Shown: piece by piece, positions 34,822 to 44,008 of the stretch
How the letters are laid out: the number at the start of each line of letters is the position of its first letter
Numbering within the stretch: the first letter of the stretch is position 1
From: Chitinophaga jiangningensis
GTDB lineage: Bacteria; Bacteroidota; Bacteroidia; Chitinophagales; Chitinophagaceae
NCBI RefSeq assembly: GCF_900142605.1
Contig: NZ_FRBL01000001.1
Coordinates: forward strand, 1-64,000
Reading direction: 5' to 3'
DNA: 64,000 nt
Position numbers and translations under genes: made by a program
The notes under the pieces: model-generated
Told to the model about the DNA's origin: nothing
The model's input: only the letters and a program-made list of their open reading frames with translations
The model's database searches: none

Positions 34822-36084
34822 TTAAGCCAGGTCGATCACAGTGATTTCCGGCAGCACTCCTACTCTGCCGGGATAGCCGAGGAAGCCAAAGCCCCTGTTG
34901 ACATACAGACATTGTTCCCCTTCCTTGTAAAGGCCAGCCCATTCTTTGTAGATGTATTGGGCCGGGCTCCATCTGATTCCCGGGATTTCGATACCGAACT
35001 GCATACCGTGGGTATGGCCGGCGAGAGTGAGGGCAATATCAGGGTATTCAGGTCTGATCTGTGCGTCCCAGTGGGTGGGATCGTGCGACATCAGGATTTT
35101 AAACGGTACATCCGCCACTCCTTCGTAGGCGCGTTTAAGGTCGCCGTATTTAGGGAAGCGGCTCATAGCGCTCCAGTTTTCCACGCCGAGCAGGGCTATT
35201 TTATCCTCTCCTTTTTGCAGGATGGTATTTTCATTCATCATGAGGCGCCAGCCCAGGTCAGCATGTACTTTCTTGAGTGTTTCAAGGTTTTCGTGCTGCA
35301 TGGCGCTGTAACCGTTAGGTTGCTTATCCGGCCATGGGTAATAGTCGCCATAGTCGTGGTTACCCAGGGTAGAGTACACGCCCATAGGGGCTTTTACCTG
35401 GCGGAACACGTCCATCCATTGTTCCATTTCGGTGGCGCGGTCGTTTACCAGATCACCGGTAAACAGCACCAGGTCCGGCTTTTGATCGTTGATCATTTTC
35501 ACCCCTTTCAGCACGGCTTCGCGGTTGGCGAAGCTGCCGGAATGGATATCCGAGATCTGCACGATGCGCATGCCTTTGAAGGCAGCGGGCAGGTTTTTGA
35601 AGTTCAGTTTTATCTTATGAACATGATAATTATACTTATTGGAGAACCCATAAACGAGGGTGGCAAAGAGGCTTCCCCCGGCGATGAGGCCAAGTCTGTT
35701 GAGGAATTGTGAGCGGGTGAGGCCGTTCACGGCCTCCATGGTAACATCTTTAGGGGCGGAGAATTTACGAATGATCCAGGTGATGCCGCGGCGGGCATCG
35801 TCGAGGAGGAGAAAAACGGCAGCCAGCAGTTTGGCTACTACCAGGCCTATAATGATGGCCAGTACGTAGGAGCGGACGGTGGTGGGCCAGTTATGCCATT
35901 TGATATATGGGAGGAGTACAACGGTGATGAGGCAGGCGATGGAGATGATCCAGTAGGTACTGTAGGTGATGGTCCGCACCCGGGGGCTGGACATATATAC
36001 AATTGCACGAACAGCCTGAAAGACATAGATATCCAGTAGCAGGAGGAATATGACCAGTAGGAACGAATTAGAGCCAGGGCGCAT
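34822..36084 (-). CDS. membrane-anchored metallophosphoesterase
   Basis: This 420-residue protein has about four N-terminal membrane helices (residues ~5-115), then a short linker with one more hydrophobic stretch, then a calcineurin-like phosphoesterase domain. All five metal-site motifs are visible: ISDIHSG, FTGDLVND, LGNHDYG, SHDPTHWDA and AGHTHGMQ. The C-terminal half resembles the YkuE/YaeI group, whose characterised members act on lipid-linked substrates such as UDP-2,3-diacylglucosamine. The catalytic domain probably faces the periplasm, but topology and substrate are inferences. It is the first gene of a minus-strand run and diverges from the UPF0173 gene. Confidence 0.87.
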   Translation of the reverse strand: MRPGSNSFLLVIFLLLLDIYVFQAVRAIVYMSSPRVRTITYSTYWIISIACLITVVLLPYIKWHNWPTTVRSYVLAIIIGLVVAKLLAAVFLLLDDARRGITWIIRKFSAPKDVTMEAVNGLTRSQFLNRLGLIAGGSLFATLVYGFSNKYNYHVHKIKLNFKNLPAAFKGMRIVQISDIHSGSFANREAVLKGVKMINDQKPDLVLFTGDLVNDRATEMEQWMDVFRQVKAPMGVYSTLGNHDYGDYYPWPDKQPNGYSAMQHENLETLKKVHADLGWRLMMNENTILQKGEDKIALLGVENWSAMSRFPKYGDLKRAYEGVADVPFKILMSHDPTHWDAQIRPEYPDIALTLAGHTHGMQFGIEIPGIRWSPAQYIYKEWAGLYKEGEQCLYVNRGFGFLGYPGRVGVLPEITVIDLA

Positions 36085-36421
36085 TATTATATATTATATT
36101 AATATGATTAATTAAGCAAGGTACCGATTTCGGGTCGGTCCAAAAAGTTAAAAGTCATGTAGTTCGTTATATAGACGAATAACAATCCGGATAATTGTAT
36201 GTTTTATTTTTTTTCCATGGAAAAAGAAACGATTACATTTGAGCGATCTGAAAAACGGGTGTACGAAGGGAAGTTGTGAATAAATAAATATACTGCCTCG
36301 TCTGATTTTTACCTAATCGTTGTATTTTTGTCCGATTGGGGTTACTTTTAATTGTGTGAAATTAATATTGATATCCAAATTACGGGCGTAGGGCCTGGTA
36401 GTTCATTCAAATGATTAATTT
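36085..36421. other. divergent intergenic region with a plus-strand promoter element
   Basis: This 337-base AT-rich spacer holds no gene. TATTTTTG at 36323-36330 is an exact TAnnTTTG element for the UPF0173 gene, with TCTG (one off TTTG) 18 bases upstream. The predicted leader is about 85 bases, longer than for other genes here. No minus-strand element was recognised. Confidence 0.5.
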
Positions 36422-37102
36422 ATGAAATTCACCTATTTCGGACATTCCTGCTTTGTTGTGGAAATCAAGGGTAAAAAGATCATGTTTGATCCATTTATCC
36501 GTCACAACGAATTGGCAAAGAAGATTGATATTGAAGCCATTAAGGCTGATTACATATTTGTTTCCCATGGTCATGACGATCATACGGCTGACCTGGTGGA
36601 AGTGGCGAAACGGACCGGTGCTACGGTGGTAAGTAATTTTGAGATTGTGAGCTGGGCGGGCAAACAGGGCCTGGAGTTGTTACATCCGATGAATACCGGG
36701 GGCAAATGGAAATTTGACTTTGGTATGGTGAAATGTACGGTGGCGCAGCACAGCAGCAGCTTACCGGACGGTAGTTATGGCGGTAACCCGATGGGCTTTA
36801 TTTTCATCACAGATGAGGGTAATTTCTATTACAGCGGGGATACGGCGCTGACTTACGACATGGAACTGGTACCGGCGGCGGCTAAACTGAATTTTGCAAT
36901 TCTGCCGATCGGCGACAACTTCACCATGGGCGTGGAAGATGCCATTGCGGCATCGGAGATGATTGAATGTGCAAAAATTATTGGCGTGCACTACGATACT
37001 TTTGGTTATATTAAGATTAACCATGAGTCGGCAAAGGCACAGTTTTCAGACGCAGGTCTGGAGTTGCTGCTGCCTGAAATCGGCAGTACAATTGAGGTTT
37101 GA
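36422..37102 (+). CDS. UPF0173-family metal-dependent hydrolase
   Basis: This 226-residue cytoplasmic protein of the metallo-beta-lactamase fold belongs to the UPF0173 (YtkL) family. The metal-binding motif VSHGHDDHTAD gives His49, His51, Asp53 and His54. Later ligands are seen in AQHSSS, YSGDTALTYD and IGVHYDTFG. The start MKFTYFGHSCF is the family N-terminus. The substrate of this widespread family is unknown. It lies 64 bases upstream of parA on the same strand, so it may share transcription with the parAB cluster. Confidence 0.9.
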   Translation: MKFTYFGHSCFVVEIKGKKIMFDPFIRHNELAKKIDIEAIKADYIFVSHGHDDHTADLVEVAKRTGATVVSNFEIVSWAGKQGLELLHPMNTGGKWKFDFGMVKCTVAQHSSSLPDGSYGGNPMGFIFITDEGNFYYSGDTALTYDMELVPAAAKLNFAILPIGDNFTMGVEDAIAASEMIECAKIIGVHYDTFGYIKINHESAKAQFSDAGLELLLPEIGSTIEV

Positions 37103-37166
37103 GGAAGAGGCGGCAAAATTAGTTTATCCTTATCCTATAAATAACCTTGAATTTTTAAATTAGACA

Positions 37167-37988
37167 ATGGCAAGAATAATCGCAATCGCTAACCAGAAAG
37201 GTGGCGTAGGAAAAACTACAAGTGCAATTAACCTGGCAAGCAGCCTGGCAGTACTGGAGTTCAAAACGCTGCTGGTAGATGCTGATCCTCAGGCTAACAG
37301 CACCACAGGGCTTGGCTTTGACCTGCGCAATGTGCAGCAGAGCCTTTACGACTGTATGGTAAACGATGTGCAGGCCAAAGACGTCATCCTGGAATCTGAT
37401 ACCCCCAATCTGAAAGTACTTCCTTCCCATATAGATCTTGTAGGTGCTGAACTGGAGCTGATTAACCACCCTAACAGGGAGCGTGTGATGAAACAGGTGA
37501 TAGACAGCGTGCAGGCGGATTATGATTTCGTTATCCTGGACTGCTCACCATCACTGGGTTTGATTACGGTAAATGCGCTGGTAGCATCCAACTCCGTGAT
37601 TATTCCGGTACAATGTGAGTTTTTTGCACTGGAAGGTTTGGGAAAACTGCTGAATACCATCAAAATTGTGCAGAGCCGGCTCAATACCGAACTGGAAATT
37701 GAAGGCATCCTGATGACGATGTACGATGGCCGTTTGCGCCTGAGCAACCAGGTGGTGGACGAGGTGAAGCAGCACTTTGAAGAGAGCGTGTTTAATACTA
37801 TTATACACCGTAATACCAAGCTGGGTGAAGCACCGAGCTTTGGTAAATCAGTAATTATGTACGATGCAGCCAGCACCGGGGCGATCAACTATCTTAACCT
37901 GGCCAAGGAAATTCTGCAGAAACATAATTTCACCAAAATAAAATCTAAAGACAAAATCTTAGCTATAAACGATGACCAATCCAAGTAA
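37167..37988 (+). CDS. parA: chromosome-partitioning ATPase ParA (Soj)
   Basis: This 273-residue cytoplasmic ATPase moves ParB-parS complexes along the nucleoid during chromosome segregation. The deviant Walker A motif KGGVGKT is at 11-17, preceded by IAIANQ. Other family motifs are LLVDADPQANSTTG, DFVILDCSPSLG and VIIPVQCEFFALEGL. The lack of an N-terminal DNA-binding extension is typical of chromosomal rather than plasmid ParA. Its 3' end overlaps parB by 17 bases. Chromosomal parAB often lies near the replication origin, but no DnaA or origin structure was seen in this window. Confidence 0.97.
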   Translation: MARIIAIANQKGGVGKTTSAINLASSLAVLEFKTLLVDADPQANSTTGLGFDLRNVQQSLYDCMVNDVQAKDVILESDTPNLKVLPSHIDLVGAELELINHPNRERVMKQVIDSVQADYDFVILDCSPSLGLITVNALVASNSVIIPVQCEFFALEGLGKLLNTIKIVQSRLNTELEIEGILMTMYDGRLRLSNQVVDEVKQHFEESVFNTIIHRNTKLGEAPSFGKSVIMYDAASTGAINYLNLAKEILQKHNFTKIKSKDKILAINDDQSK

Positions 37989-38898
37989 GAAAGAGGCGCT
38001 GGGTAAAGGCATCCGCTCGCTGCTCCAGAACATAGAAACAGACCTGAAGCAAACTGCAGGCGCACTTGGCGACAAGGGCGCTATTCCTGCTGCTGCTGTT
38101 ACCGGTATTGAACGTATACCGCTGGACCAGATTGTGACCAATCCTAAACAGCCACGCCGTGATTTTGATGAGGTAGCCTTACAGGAACTGAGTCAGTCGA
38201 TCAGGCTGCATGACATCATTCAGCCTATCACTGTAGCTAAAATCAGCAATAAAAAATACCAGCTGATTGCCGGGGAGCGCAGGCTCAGGGCCAGCAAGAT
38301 GGCCGAGCTGAAAGATATCCCGGCCTATGTGCGCCAGGTTAACGACCAGGAGTTGCTGGAACTCGCCCTGCTGGAAAACCTGCAGCGCGAAAACCTCAAT
38401 GCTATTGAGGTGGGCCTCAGCTACAAGCGCCTCATGGAAGAGTGCAGCCTCACCCAGGAACAGGTGGCTGACCGCATGGGTAAAGAAAGAAGTACCGTTA
38501 CCAACTATATCCGCCTGCTCAAACTGCCACCAGATATCCAGGTAGCAGTGCGCAACGGCCAGCTCAGCATGGGTCATGCCCGTGTGATCACCGGTATCGA
38601 CAAGGTGGAGAACCAGCTTTTCCTCTTTGGGGAGGTGATGAAAGGTGGCTTGTCTGTACGGCAAACGGAAGAACTGGCTCGTCGCATGCACCAGGCAGGT
38701 GATAAAGGCAATCAGCAGAAGGCTAAGGTAAAACTGGCACCGGCGTTCCTGAAAATTCAGGACAACCTGGCTTCTCACTTCTCCACTAAAGTTAGACTGG
38801 ACAGAGATAAGAACGGAAAAGGAAGTATCATGATCGAGTTCTATTCAGATGAAGAGCTGAACGGGATTCTGGAAAAAATTGACTTATACGGTGGCTAA
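37972..38898 (+). CDS. parB: chromosome-partitioning protein ParB (Spo0J)
   Basis: This 308-residue protein binds parS, spreads as a CTP-dependent clamp and stimulates ParA. It has a basic N-terminal ParA-interaction segment (KKEALGKGIRSLL), the ParB/sulfiredoxin-like CTP-binding domain with LIAGERRLRASKMA near residue 97, then a helix-turn-helix (LTQEQVADRMGKERSTVTNYIRLLKLP), and a C-terminal dimerisation region. Length and order are those of a chromosomal ParB. It overlaps parA upstream and the DUF5683 gene downstream, so the three are translationally linked. No full parS palindrome is present near the gene. Confidence 0.97.
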   Translation: MTNPSKKEALGKGIRSLLQNIETDLKQTAGALGDKGAIPAAAVTGIERIPLDQIVTNPKQPRRDFDEVALQELSQSIRLHDIIQPITVAKISNKKYQLIAGERRLRASKMAELKDIPAYVRQVNDQELLELALLENLQRENLNAIEVGLSYKRLMEECSLTQEQVADRMGKERSTVTNYIRLLKLPPDIQVAVRNGQLSMGHARVITGIDKVENQLFLFGEVMKGGLSVRQTEELARRMHQAGDKGNQQKAKVKLAPAFLKIQDNLASHFSTKVRLDRDKNGKGSIMIEFYSDEELNGILEKIDLYGG

Positions 38899-39610
38899 GC
38901 CTTCACAGATTTATTCTTTCATCAGAAACTTATGCTTAGTGCTGTTGGCGATGGCGGCATTGCCAGCTATGGCTGCGTCCCTGCCTCAGCAACAAGATAC
39001 GGTAGCACCGGTGATCAAACACGCTGCGGATACTGCCGGAGGCCTCGTAATGCAGGCCGACACGGCGATTTCCGGCAACAGATCCGCCGTTGATGCCAAA
39101 TTCAATGAGCCTTCCATTCACAGTCCCCGCAAGGCAGCACTATATTCCGCTATTCTGCCGGGCCTTGGACAGGCTTACAATAAGGAATACTGGAAGATCC
39201 CGCTGGTATACGCCGCGATTGGTACCTGTACCGGATTTTTCATTTTTAATATGAATGAGTATAAGCGTTACCGTGATGCCTACCGCATCCGGATGCTTAA
39301 CAACCCGGATATTCACGACGAGTTTGAAGACATCTATCCCCGCACCTATCCGGCGGAAGCCATTAAGGTAATCAGGGATCAGTACCGGCAGTATGTGGAT
39401 TTATCCGTGTTGTTTTTTGTACTGTCGTATGGCCTCAATATCATTGATGCTACTGTATTTGCGCATTTGCGTTCATTTGATGTATCCAACGATCTTACAT
39501 TAAGGGTTTCCCCTACCATCATTAATAACCGTACATTAGGAATAGGTGTGAATATCTCCATTGGAGGAGGTAAAAAAACCAGACAGGGCTTGTTTTACGC
39601 AGGTCGCTGA
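38891..39610 (+). CDS. DUF5683 family envelope protein
   Basis: This protein of ~239 residues has an N-terminal signal-like helix (LCLVLLAMAALPAMAAS), a polar linker, then the DUF5683 core: PRKAALYSAILPGLGQAYNKEYWKIPLVYAAIG with a membrane helix. A second hydrophobic segment follows near LSVLFFVLSYGLNIIDATVFAHL, and a beta-rich C-terminus ends VNISIGGG. Its function is not known. The gene is commonly found between parB and dapB in Bacteroidota. No ATG suits the start. GTG 38891 gives a good signal peptide with an 8-base overlap of parB, and TTG 38879 is the alternative. Confidence 0.82.
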   Translation: MAKPSQIYSFIRNLCLVLLAMAALPAMAASLPQQQDTVAPVIKHAADTAGGLVMQADTAISGNRSAVDAKFNEPSIHSPRKAALYSAILPGLGQAYNKEYWKIPLVYAAIGTCTGFFIFNMNEYKRYRDAYRIRMLNNPDIHDEFEDIYPRTYPAEAIKVIRDQYRQYVDLSVLFFVLSYGLNIIDATVFAHLRSFDVSNDLTLRVSPTIINNRTLGIGVNISIGGGKKTRQGLFYAGR

Positions 39611-39649
39611 TACACCATTCAACCAACAACATAAAACACGAGTCAGGTC

Positions 39650-40366
39650 ATGAAAATTGCGTTAATCGGATATGGTAAAATGGGTAAAGCCATTGATGCC
39701 ATCGCCACCGCCAAAGGACACGAAGTAATTCTCCGTATTGATATTAACAGTAAGCATCTGCTGGAAAAGGAACACCTGGGCCAGGCAGATGTGGCGATCG
39801 AGTTTACCACCCCTGAAACAGCCTACGAGAATGTAATGAAGTGCTTTGCCGCTGATGTTCCTGTTGTTTCCGGCACTACCGGCTGGCTGGATAAGCTGCC
39901 GGAGGTAAAGGCGATGGCGGAGAAAGAAGGCAAGGGTTTCCTGCAAACCACTAACTTCAGCATCGGTGTAAATATTTTCTTTGAGATAAACAAACGCCTG
40001 GCCGAACTGATGGCCAGCCAGCCTCAGTATGACGTACAGATGGAAGAAATCCATCATACCCAGAAGAAAGACAGTCCAAGCGGCACTGCTATTTCCCTGG
40101 CCGAGCAGGTACTGGGCGCCGTTACCCGCAAACATGCATGGGTAAACGAAGAAGCCACTGCTGCCGATCAACTCAGCATCATCTCCAAACGTATCGACCC
40201 TGCTCCGGGCACGCATACGGTTACCTATACCTCTGCTATCGATGATATCAGCATTACCCATACTGCCCATAGCCGCGAAGGTTTTGCAGCTGGTGCCGTA
40301 GTGGCAGCCGAGTATCTGAAAGGTAAAAAAGGGGTATATACCATGAAGGATGTACTCAACCTGTAA
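39650..40366 (+). CDS. dapB: 4-hydroxy-tetrahydrodipicolinate reductase
   Basis: This 238-residue cytoplasmic enzyme makes tetrahydrodipicolinate with NAD(P)H in the diaminopimelate/lysine pathway, and so supplies peptidoglycan precursors. The nucleotide-binding motif GYGKMGKAI is at 7-15, the catalytic signature is EIHHTQKKDSPSGTA near residue 144, and the C-terminus has AHSREGFAAGAV. At 238 residues it is slightly short but complete, as in other Bacteroidota. It is the last gene of the parA-parB-DUF5683-dapB run. Confidence 0.96.
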   Translation: MKIALIGYGKMGKAIDAIATAKGHEVILRIDINSKHLLEKEHLGQADVAIEFTTPETAYENVMKCFAADVPVVSGTTGWLDKLPEVKAMAEKEGKGFLQTTNFSIGVNIFFEINKRLAELMASQPQYDVQMEEIHHTQKKDSPSGTAISLAEQVLGAVTRKHAWVNEEATAADQLSIISKRIDPAPGTHTVTYTSAIDDISITHTAHSREGFAAGAVVAAEYLKGKKGVYTMKDVLNL

Positions 40367-40396
40367 GGGAAATGTCTAAAAGACGCGGGAACAACT

Positions 40397-40404
40397 TATA
40401 TTTG
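40397..40404 (+). promoter_or_regulatory. -7 promoter element of the Rrf2 gene
   Basis: TATATTTG is an exact TAnnTTTG match 62 bases upstream of the Rrf2 start, just after the dapB stop. No -33 TTTG lies at the expected distance. Confidence 0.5.
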
Positions 40405-40466
40405 TTGCATTAAATAATGTTCGCTGCAACTTAAAGTTCATCCGGGAGGGATGCAAATCAGACGAT

Positions 40467-40883
40467 ATGTTATCGAAGAAAACACAATACGCATTTCACG
40501 CTTTAATTTACCTGGCCGAGAATGTAGATAAAGGACCAATCCTGATCTCCGAGATTGCACAGGAAAAAAGTATCTCCATTAAATTTCTTGAAAACATCCT
40601 GCTGGAGCTGAAAAACTCTGGTATCCTGGGTAGTAAGAAAGGTAAAGGTGGCGGATATTACCTGATGAAGCCTCCAAAGGAGATTGCTTTGGCCAAGATC
40701 ATCCGACTGCTGGATGGTCCTATTGCCCTGCTTCCCTGCGTGAGCCTGAATTATTATGAGCGCTGTGAGAACTGCCGCGACGAAGCCGTTTGTGGTTTGA
40801 ACGAGGTAATGGGAAGAGTGAGGGACTCCGCGCTGAAGATATTAGAAAATAAAACACTGAAGGACATCCTTACCAAAAGCTAA
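40467..40883 (+). CDS. Rrf2-family transcriptional regulator, probable sulfur-metabolism repressor
   Basis: This 138-residue DNA-binding protein of the Rrf2 family has an N-terminal winged helix (KKTQYAFHALIYLAE; ISEIAQEKSISIKFLENILLEL; wing KGKGGGYYLMKPP). A C-terminal loop carries four cysteines, Cys91, Cys100, Cys103 and Cys109. IscR and NsrR bind Fe-S clusters through three cysteines in this loop, whereas CymR-type sulfur regulators lack them. A cluster or redox sensor is therefore plausible here. It lies upstream of the sulfate-assimilation genes cysH, cysD and cysN on the same strand, and control of them is the natural inference. It has its own promoter and terminator. Confidence 0.9.
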   Translation: MLSKKTQYAFHALIYLAENVDKGPILISEIAQEKSISIKFLENILLELKNSGILGSKKGKGGGYYLMKPPKEIALAKIIRLLDGPIALLPCVSLNYYERCENCRDEAVCGLNEVMGRVRDSALKILENKTLKDILTKS

Positions 40884-40904
40884 GAGATTCATTTTCAATT
40901 AATT

Positions 40905-40938
40905 AAAATGCTCCTGTGTTCGCAGGGGCATTTTTTTT
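40905..40938 (+). terminator. terminator of the Rrf2 gene
   Basis: A nine-base-pair stem with one G-U pair (40908-40916 with 40923-40931), flanked by A and T runs, ends in eight T, 22 bases after the stop. Confidence 0.88.
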
Positions 40939-40980
40939 CCACTTATACCCATTTAGTCTATCTTTTTTATAGGATTTATG

Positions 40981-40988
40981 TATTTTTG
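40981..40988 (+). promoter_or_regulatory. -7 promoter element of the cysHDN unit
   Basis: TATTTTTG is an exact TAnnTTTG match with a predicted leader of about 35 bases before cysH. A weak CTAT / ATAG symmetry about 25 bases upstream could be a regulator site, but it is too short to be convincing. Confidence 0.55.
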
Positions 40989-41029
40989 TATACTGCTGGC
41001 ACAAGCATATCACTATAAGGAAGTATTAC

Positions 41030-41713
41030 ATGACAGACATTACCACCGCGCTGGACAACTTGTCGGTAGCGGAGGGCATCCAATACCTCACCGAACAATA
41101 TCCGGGAGCGGTAGCCTTCAGCACCTCGTTTGGCCAGGAAGACCAGGTAATCGCAGATATTATCTGGAAGAACCAACTGCCCGTTCGGGTATTTACCCTG
41201 GATACAGGGCGACTGTTTCAGGAAACCTATGACCTCATAGATCTGACAATGGCACGTTACAAGCAACCGATTGACGTGTATTTCCCGGAAACTGCTGCTG
41301 TAGAGCAGCTGATCAGACAAAAGGGACCAAACAGCTTTTATGAATCAGTGGCCAACCGGAAAGAGTGTTGTGGCATCCGCAAGATAGTGCCGCTAAACAG
41401 GGCATTGGAAGGGGTGAAGGTCTGGATTACCGGCCTGCGCGCCGAGCAATCCGAAAACCGTCATGATATGAAAGTAATAGAATGGGATGAGCAAAGACGG
41501 TTATATAAATACAATCCGCTGATTCATTGGGGATATGATGAAGTAATCCAGTACCTTTCGGAGCATAATGTACCGTATAACAAGCTGCACGACAAAGGCT
41601 TTATCAGCATTGGCTGTGCCCCTTGTACCCGCGCCATCGAACCGGGCGAACAGCCAAGAGCCGGACGCTGGTGGTGGGAAGAATCTCACAAGGAATGCGG
41701 CCTCCATGGCTAA
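41030..41713 (+). CDS. cysH: assimilatory adenylyl-sulfate (APS) reductase
   Basis: This 227-residue cytoplasmic enzyme reduces activated sulfate to sulfite with thioredoxin. Substrate motifs are AFSTSFGQEDQVI (29-41) and TLDTGRLFQETYDL. A 4Fe-4S cluster is indicated by Cys113-Cys114 (RKECCGIRK) and Cys196/Cys199 (IGCAPCTR), and the catalytic C-terminal thiol is Cys223 in KECGLHG. The cluster cysteines mark the APS-using type rather than the PAPS-using enterobacterial type. That agrees with cysN being a plain GTPase subunit without a fused APS kinase. It leads the cysH-cysD-cysN unit, 46 bases before cysD. Confidence 0.95.
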   Translation: MTDITTALDNLSVAEGIQYLTEQYPGAVAFSTSFGQEDQVIADIIWKNQLPVRVFTLDTGRLFQETYDLIDLTMARYKQPIDVYFPETAAVEQLIRQKGPNSFYESVANRKECCGIRKIVPLNRALEGVKVWITGLRAEQSENRHDMKVIEWDEQRRLYKYNPLIHWGYDEVIQYLSEHNVPYNKLHDKGFISIGCAPCTRAIEPGEQPRAGRWWWEESHKECGLHG

Positions 41714-41759
41714 GTTCCACTACTAACAAACAATATTGCATTCACTTAATTATAGTCCA

Positions 41760-42668
41760 ATGACGAATCAGATCAATTGGGAATTTCCGCAGGCACTGGA
41801 AGATGAAGCCATTTATATTTTACGAGAAACGGCTGCCCAGTTTGAGAAACCTGTACTCCTTTTTTCAGGTGGCAAGGACTCTATCACACTCGTACGCCTG
41901 GCCCAAAAGGCCTTTTACCCCGGTAAAATTCCATTTCCATTACTGCATGTAGATACGGGACATAACTTCCCGGAAACGATCCAGTTTCGCGATTGGCTCG
42001 TAGACTCCCTCGGCCTCGATATCATTGTTCGCAATGTACAGGATAGCATCGACCAGGGTAAAGTACAGGAAGAAACCGGCAAATACGCCAGCCGCAACGC
42101 TTTACAAACCGTTACCCTCCTCGATGCCATCGAAGAAGGTAAGTTTGATGCCTGCATCGGAGGCGCCCGCCGCGATGAAGAAAAAGCCCGTGCCAAGGAA
42201 AGAATATTCTCCGTTCGTGATGAGTTTGGACAATGGAACGCTAAAATGCAGCGCCCTGAACTGTTTGATATCCTCAACGGAAAAATTAATATAGGCGAAA
42301 ACGTTAGAGTTTTCCCCATTTCCAACTGGACGGAGCTGGATGTATGGAATTACATCCGCCGCGAAAAACTGGAAATTCCTTCTATCTATTTCGCACACGA
42401 AAGGGAAATCATTGAAAGAGACGGTTTATACTGGCCTTATTCGGAATATCTTAACACCACCGCAGAAGAAGTGCCATACCGCCAGAAAGTACGCTTCCGT
42501 ACCGTAGGTGATATGACCTGTACTGCTGCCGTTATCTCTGATGCCGACAAGCTCGAAGATATTATTGCCGAAATCATGGAAGCGAAAATATCTGAAAGAG
42601 GTGCCCGTATCGATGACAAACGTTCTGAAGCCGCTATGGAAAAGCGCAAACAGGCAGGTTACTTTTAA
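41760..42668 (+). CDS. cysD: sulfate adenylyltransferase subunit 2
   Basis: This 302-residue catalytic subunit of heterodimeric ATP sulfurylase forms APS from ATP and sulfate and works with the CysN GTPase. The PP-loop motif SGGKDS is at 36-41. Other signatures are HVDTGHNFPETIQFRDWL, GGARRDEEKARAKER and FPISNWTELDVW. ATG 41760 gives exactly the E. coli length. A TTG at 41736 would add eight residues with no family support. It is followed by cysN after 73 bases. Confidence 0.96.
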   Translation: MTNQINWEFPQALEDEAIYILRETAAQFEKPVLLFSGGKDSITLVRLAQKAFYPGKIPFPLLHVDTGHNFPETIQFRDWLVDSLGLDIIVRNVQDSIDQGKVQEETGKYASRNALQTVTLLDAIEEGKFDACIGGARRDEEKARAKERIFSVRDEFGQWNAKMQRPELFDILNGKINIGENVRVFPISNWTELDVWNYIRREKLEIPSIYFAHEREIIERDGLYWPYSEYLNTTAEEVPYRQKVRFRTVGDMTCTAAVISDADKLEDIIAEIMEAKISERGARIDDKRSEAAMEKRKQAGYF

Positions 42669-42741
42669 TTTTGCCCAACTGCCCTGATATCTCCCTAAAT
42701 AAAAACAGCAGGGCCGCAGGCACTGCAAAAAAATATAAACA

Positions 42742-43989
42742 ATGGAAGTATTACGTATAGCCACCTCCGGTAGTGTGGACGATGGTAAAAGCACACTTAT
42801 AGGCCGTTTACTTTACGATACAAACTCCATCCCCCAGGATAAAATGGAAGCCTTACATGCTGCCAGCAAACGCAAGGGACTGGACTTTACTGACCTCTCC
42901 CTGCTCACCGACGGACTGGTAGCGGAACGCGAGCAAGGCATCACCATTGATGTGGCTCACATCTACTTCTCCACTCCTACCCGCAAATACATTATTGCCG
43001 ATACGCCCGGCCATGTGGAATATACCCGTAACATGGTTACCGGTGCCTCTAACGCACAGGTGTCCCTGATCCTCATCGATGCCCGCAAAGGCATTGTGGA
43101 ACAGACTTACCGCCACTTCTTCATCGCCAGCCTCCTGCGTATTCCTTACCTGGTGGTTTGCGTCAATAAAATGGACCTGGTAGAATACAGCGAAGCACGA
43201 TTTAATCAAATCGTGGAAGAGTTCCAGCAACTGCTGCAGAACGCTTCCTTCAAAGCCCAGGATGTAGCCTTTATCCCGGTTTCATCCCTTTACGGCGAAA
43301 ACGTAGCCACCACCAACGGCGCCATCAACTGGTACCAGGGCCCTACCCTGCTGGATTACCTGGAACAGGTGCAGTTTGATCATGCCGACAGCATACACCC
43401 TGCCCGCTTTCCGATCCAGAGCGTGATCCGCCCACGTACCACCGAATACCACGATTTCCGTGGATTTGCCGGTAAAGTGGCCAGTGGTCATTTCAGTGTA
43501 GGCGACGAGGTCATCTCCCTGCCTTCCGGCCAGAAAAGCAAAATCAAAACGATTGAGCAGTTCGAAAAACAGCTGGACACTGCACAGGCAAGAGAAAGCG
43601 TGGTAATTACCCTGGAAGATGAGATTGATAGTAGTCGCGGTAACATGCTCGTGAAAACCGATCAGCAACCGCAACAACTCAAGGAAATTGCAGCACAAAT
43701 CTGCTGGATGGACGCACAGCCGCTCACCCCGGGTAAAACCTACCTGCTGCAACATGGCATCAACCGCGTGAAAGCGAAAGTGCAGCAGATCAATTATGTG
43801 ATTGATGTAACCAACTATCAGCAAACTACTGATAAAACTTCCATGGGACTGAACGATATCGGTAAGATTACCGTAAAAACGGCATCTCCGGTATTAGCAG
43901 ATCCATACAGTGTAAACCCGGCCAATGGCGCGTTTATCCTGATCGACGAGTTTAATAATACAACGGTGGCGGTTGGATTTATAGAATAG
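42742..43989 (+). CDS. cysN: sulfate adenylyltransferase subunit 1 (GTPase)
   Basis: This 415-residue EF-Tu-like GTPase drives APS synthesis by CysD. The GTP motifs are GSVDDGKST at 10-18, DTPGHVEYTRNM near 90 and NKMD near 145, and two beta-barrel domains follow. There is no C-terminal APS-kinase (CysC) fusion, which fits the APS reductase at the head of the unit. Sulfite reductase genes are not in this window. A strong bidirectional terminator lies about 20 bases downstream. Confidence 0.96.
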   Translation: MEVLRIATSGSVDDGKSTLIGRLLYDTNSIPQDKMEALHAASKRKGLDFTDLSLLTDGLVAEREQGITIDVAHIYFSTPTRKYIIADTPGHVEYTRNMVTGASNAQVSLILIDARKGIVEQTYRHFFIASLLRIPYLVVCVNKMDLVEYSEARFNQIVEEFQQLLQNASFKAQDVAFIPVSSLYGENVATTNGAINWYQGPTLLDYLEQVQFDHADSIHPARFPIQSVIRPRTTEYHDFRGFAGKVASGHFSVGDEVISLPSGQKSKIKTIEQFEKQLDTAQARESVVITLEDEIDSSRGNMLVKTDQQPQQLKEIAAQICWMDAQPLTPGKTYLLQHGINRVKAKVQQINYVIDVTNYQQTTDKTSMGLNDIGKITVKTASPVLADPYSVNPANGAFILIDEFNNTTVAVGFIE

Positions 43990-44008
43990 ATCCACTGCTT
44001 ATTGATAT

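Noticed and set aside
36085..36421. Replication origin next to parAB
   Set aside because: No DnaA-box cluster, no dnaA or gidA/mnmG gene and no full parS site is visible in the window.
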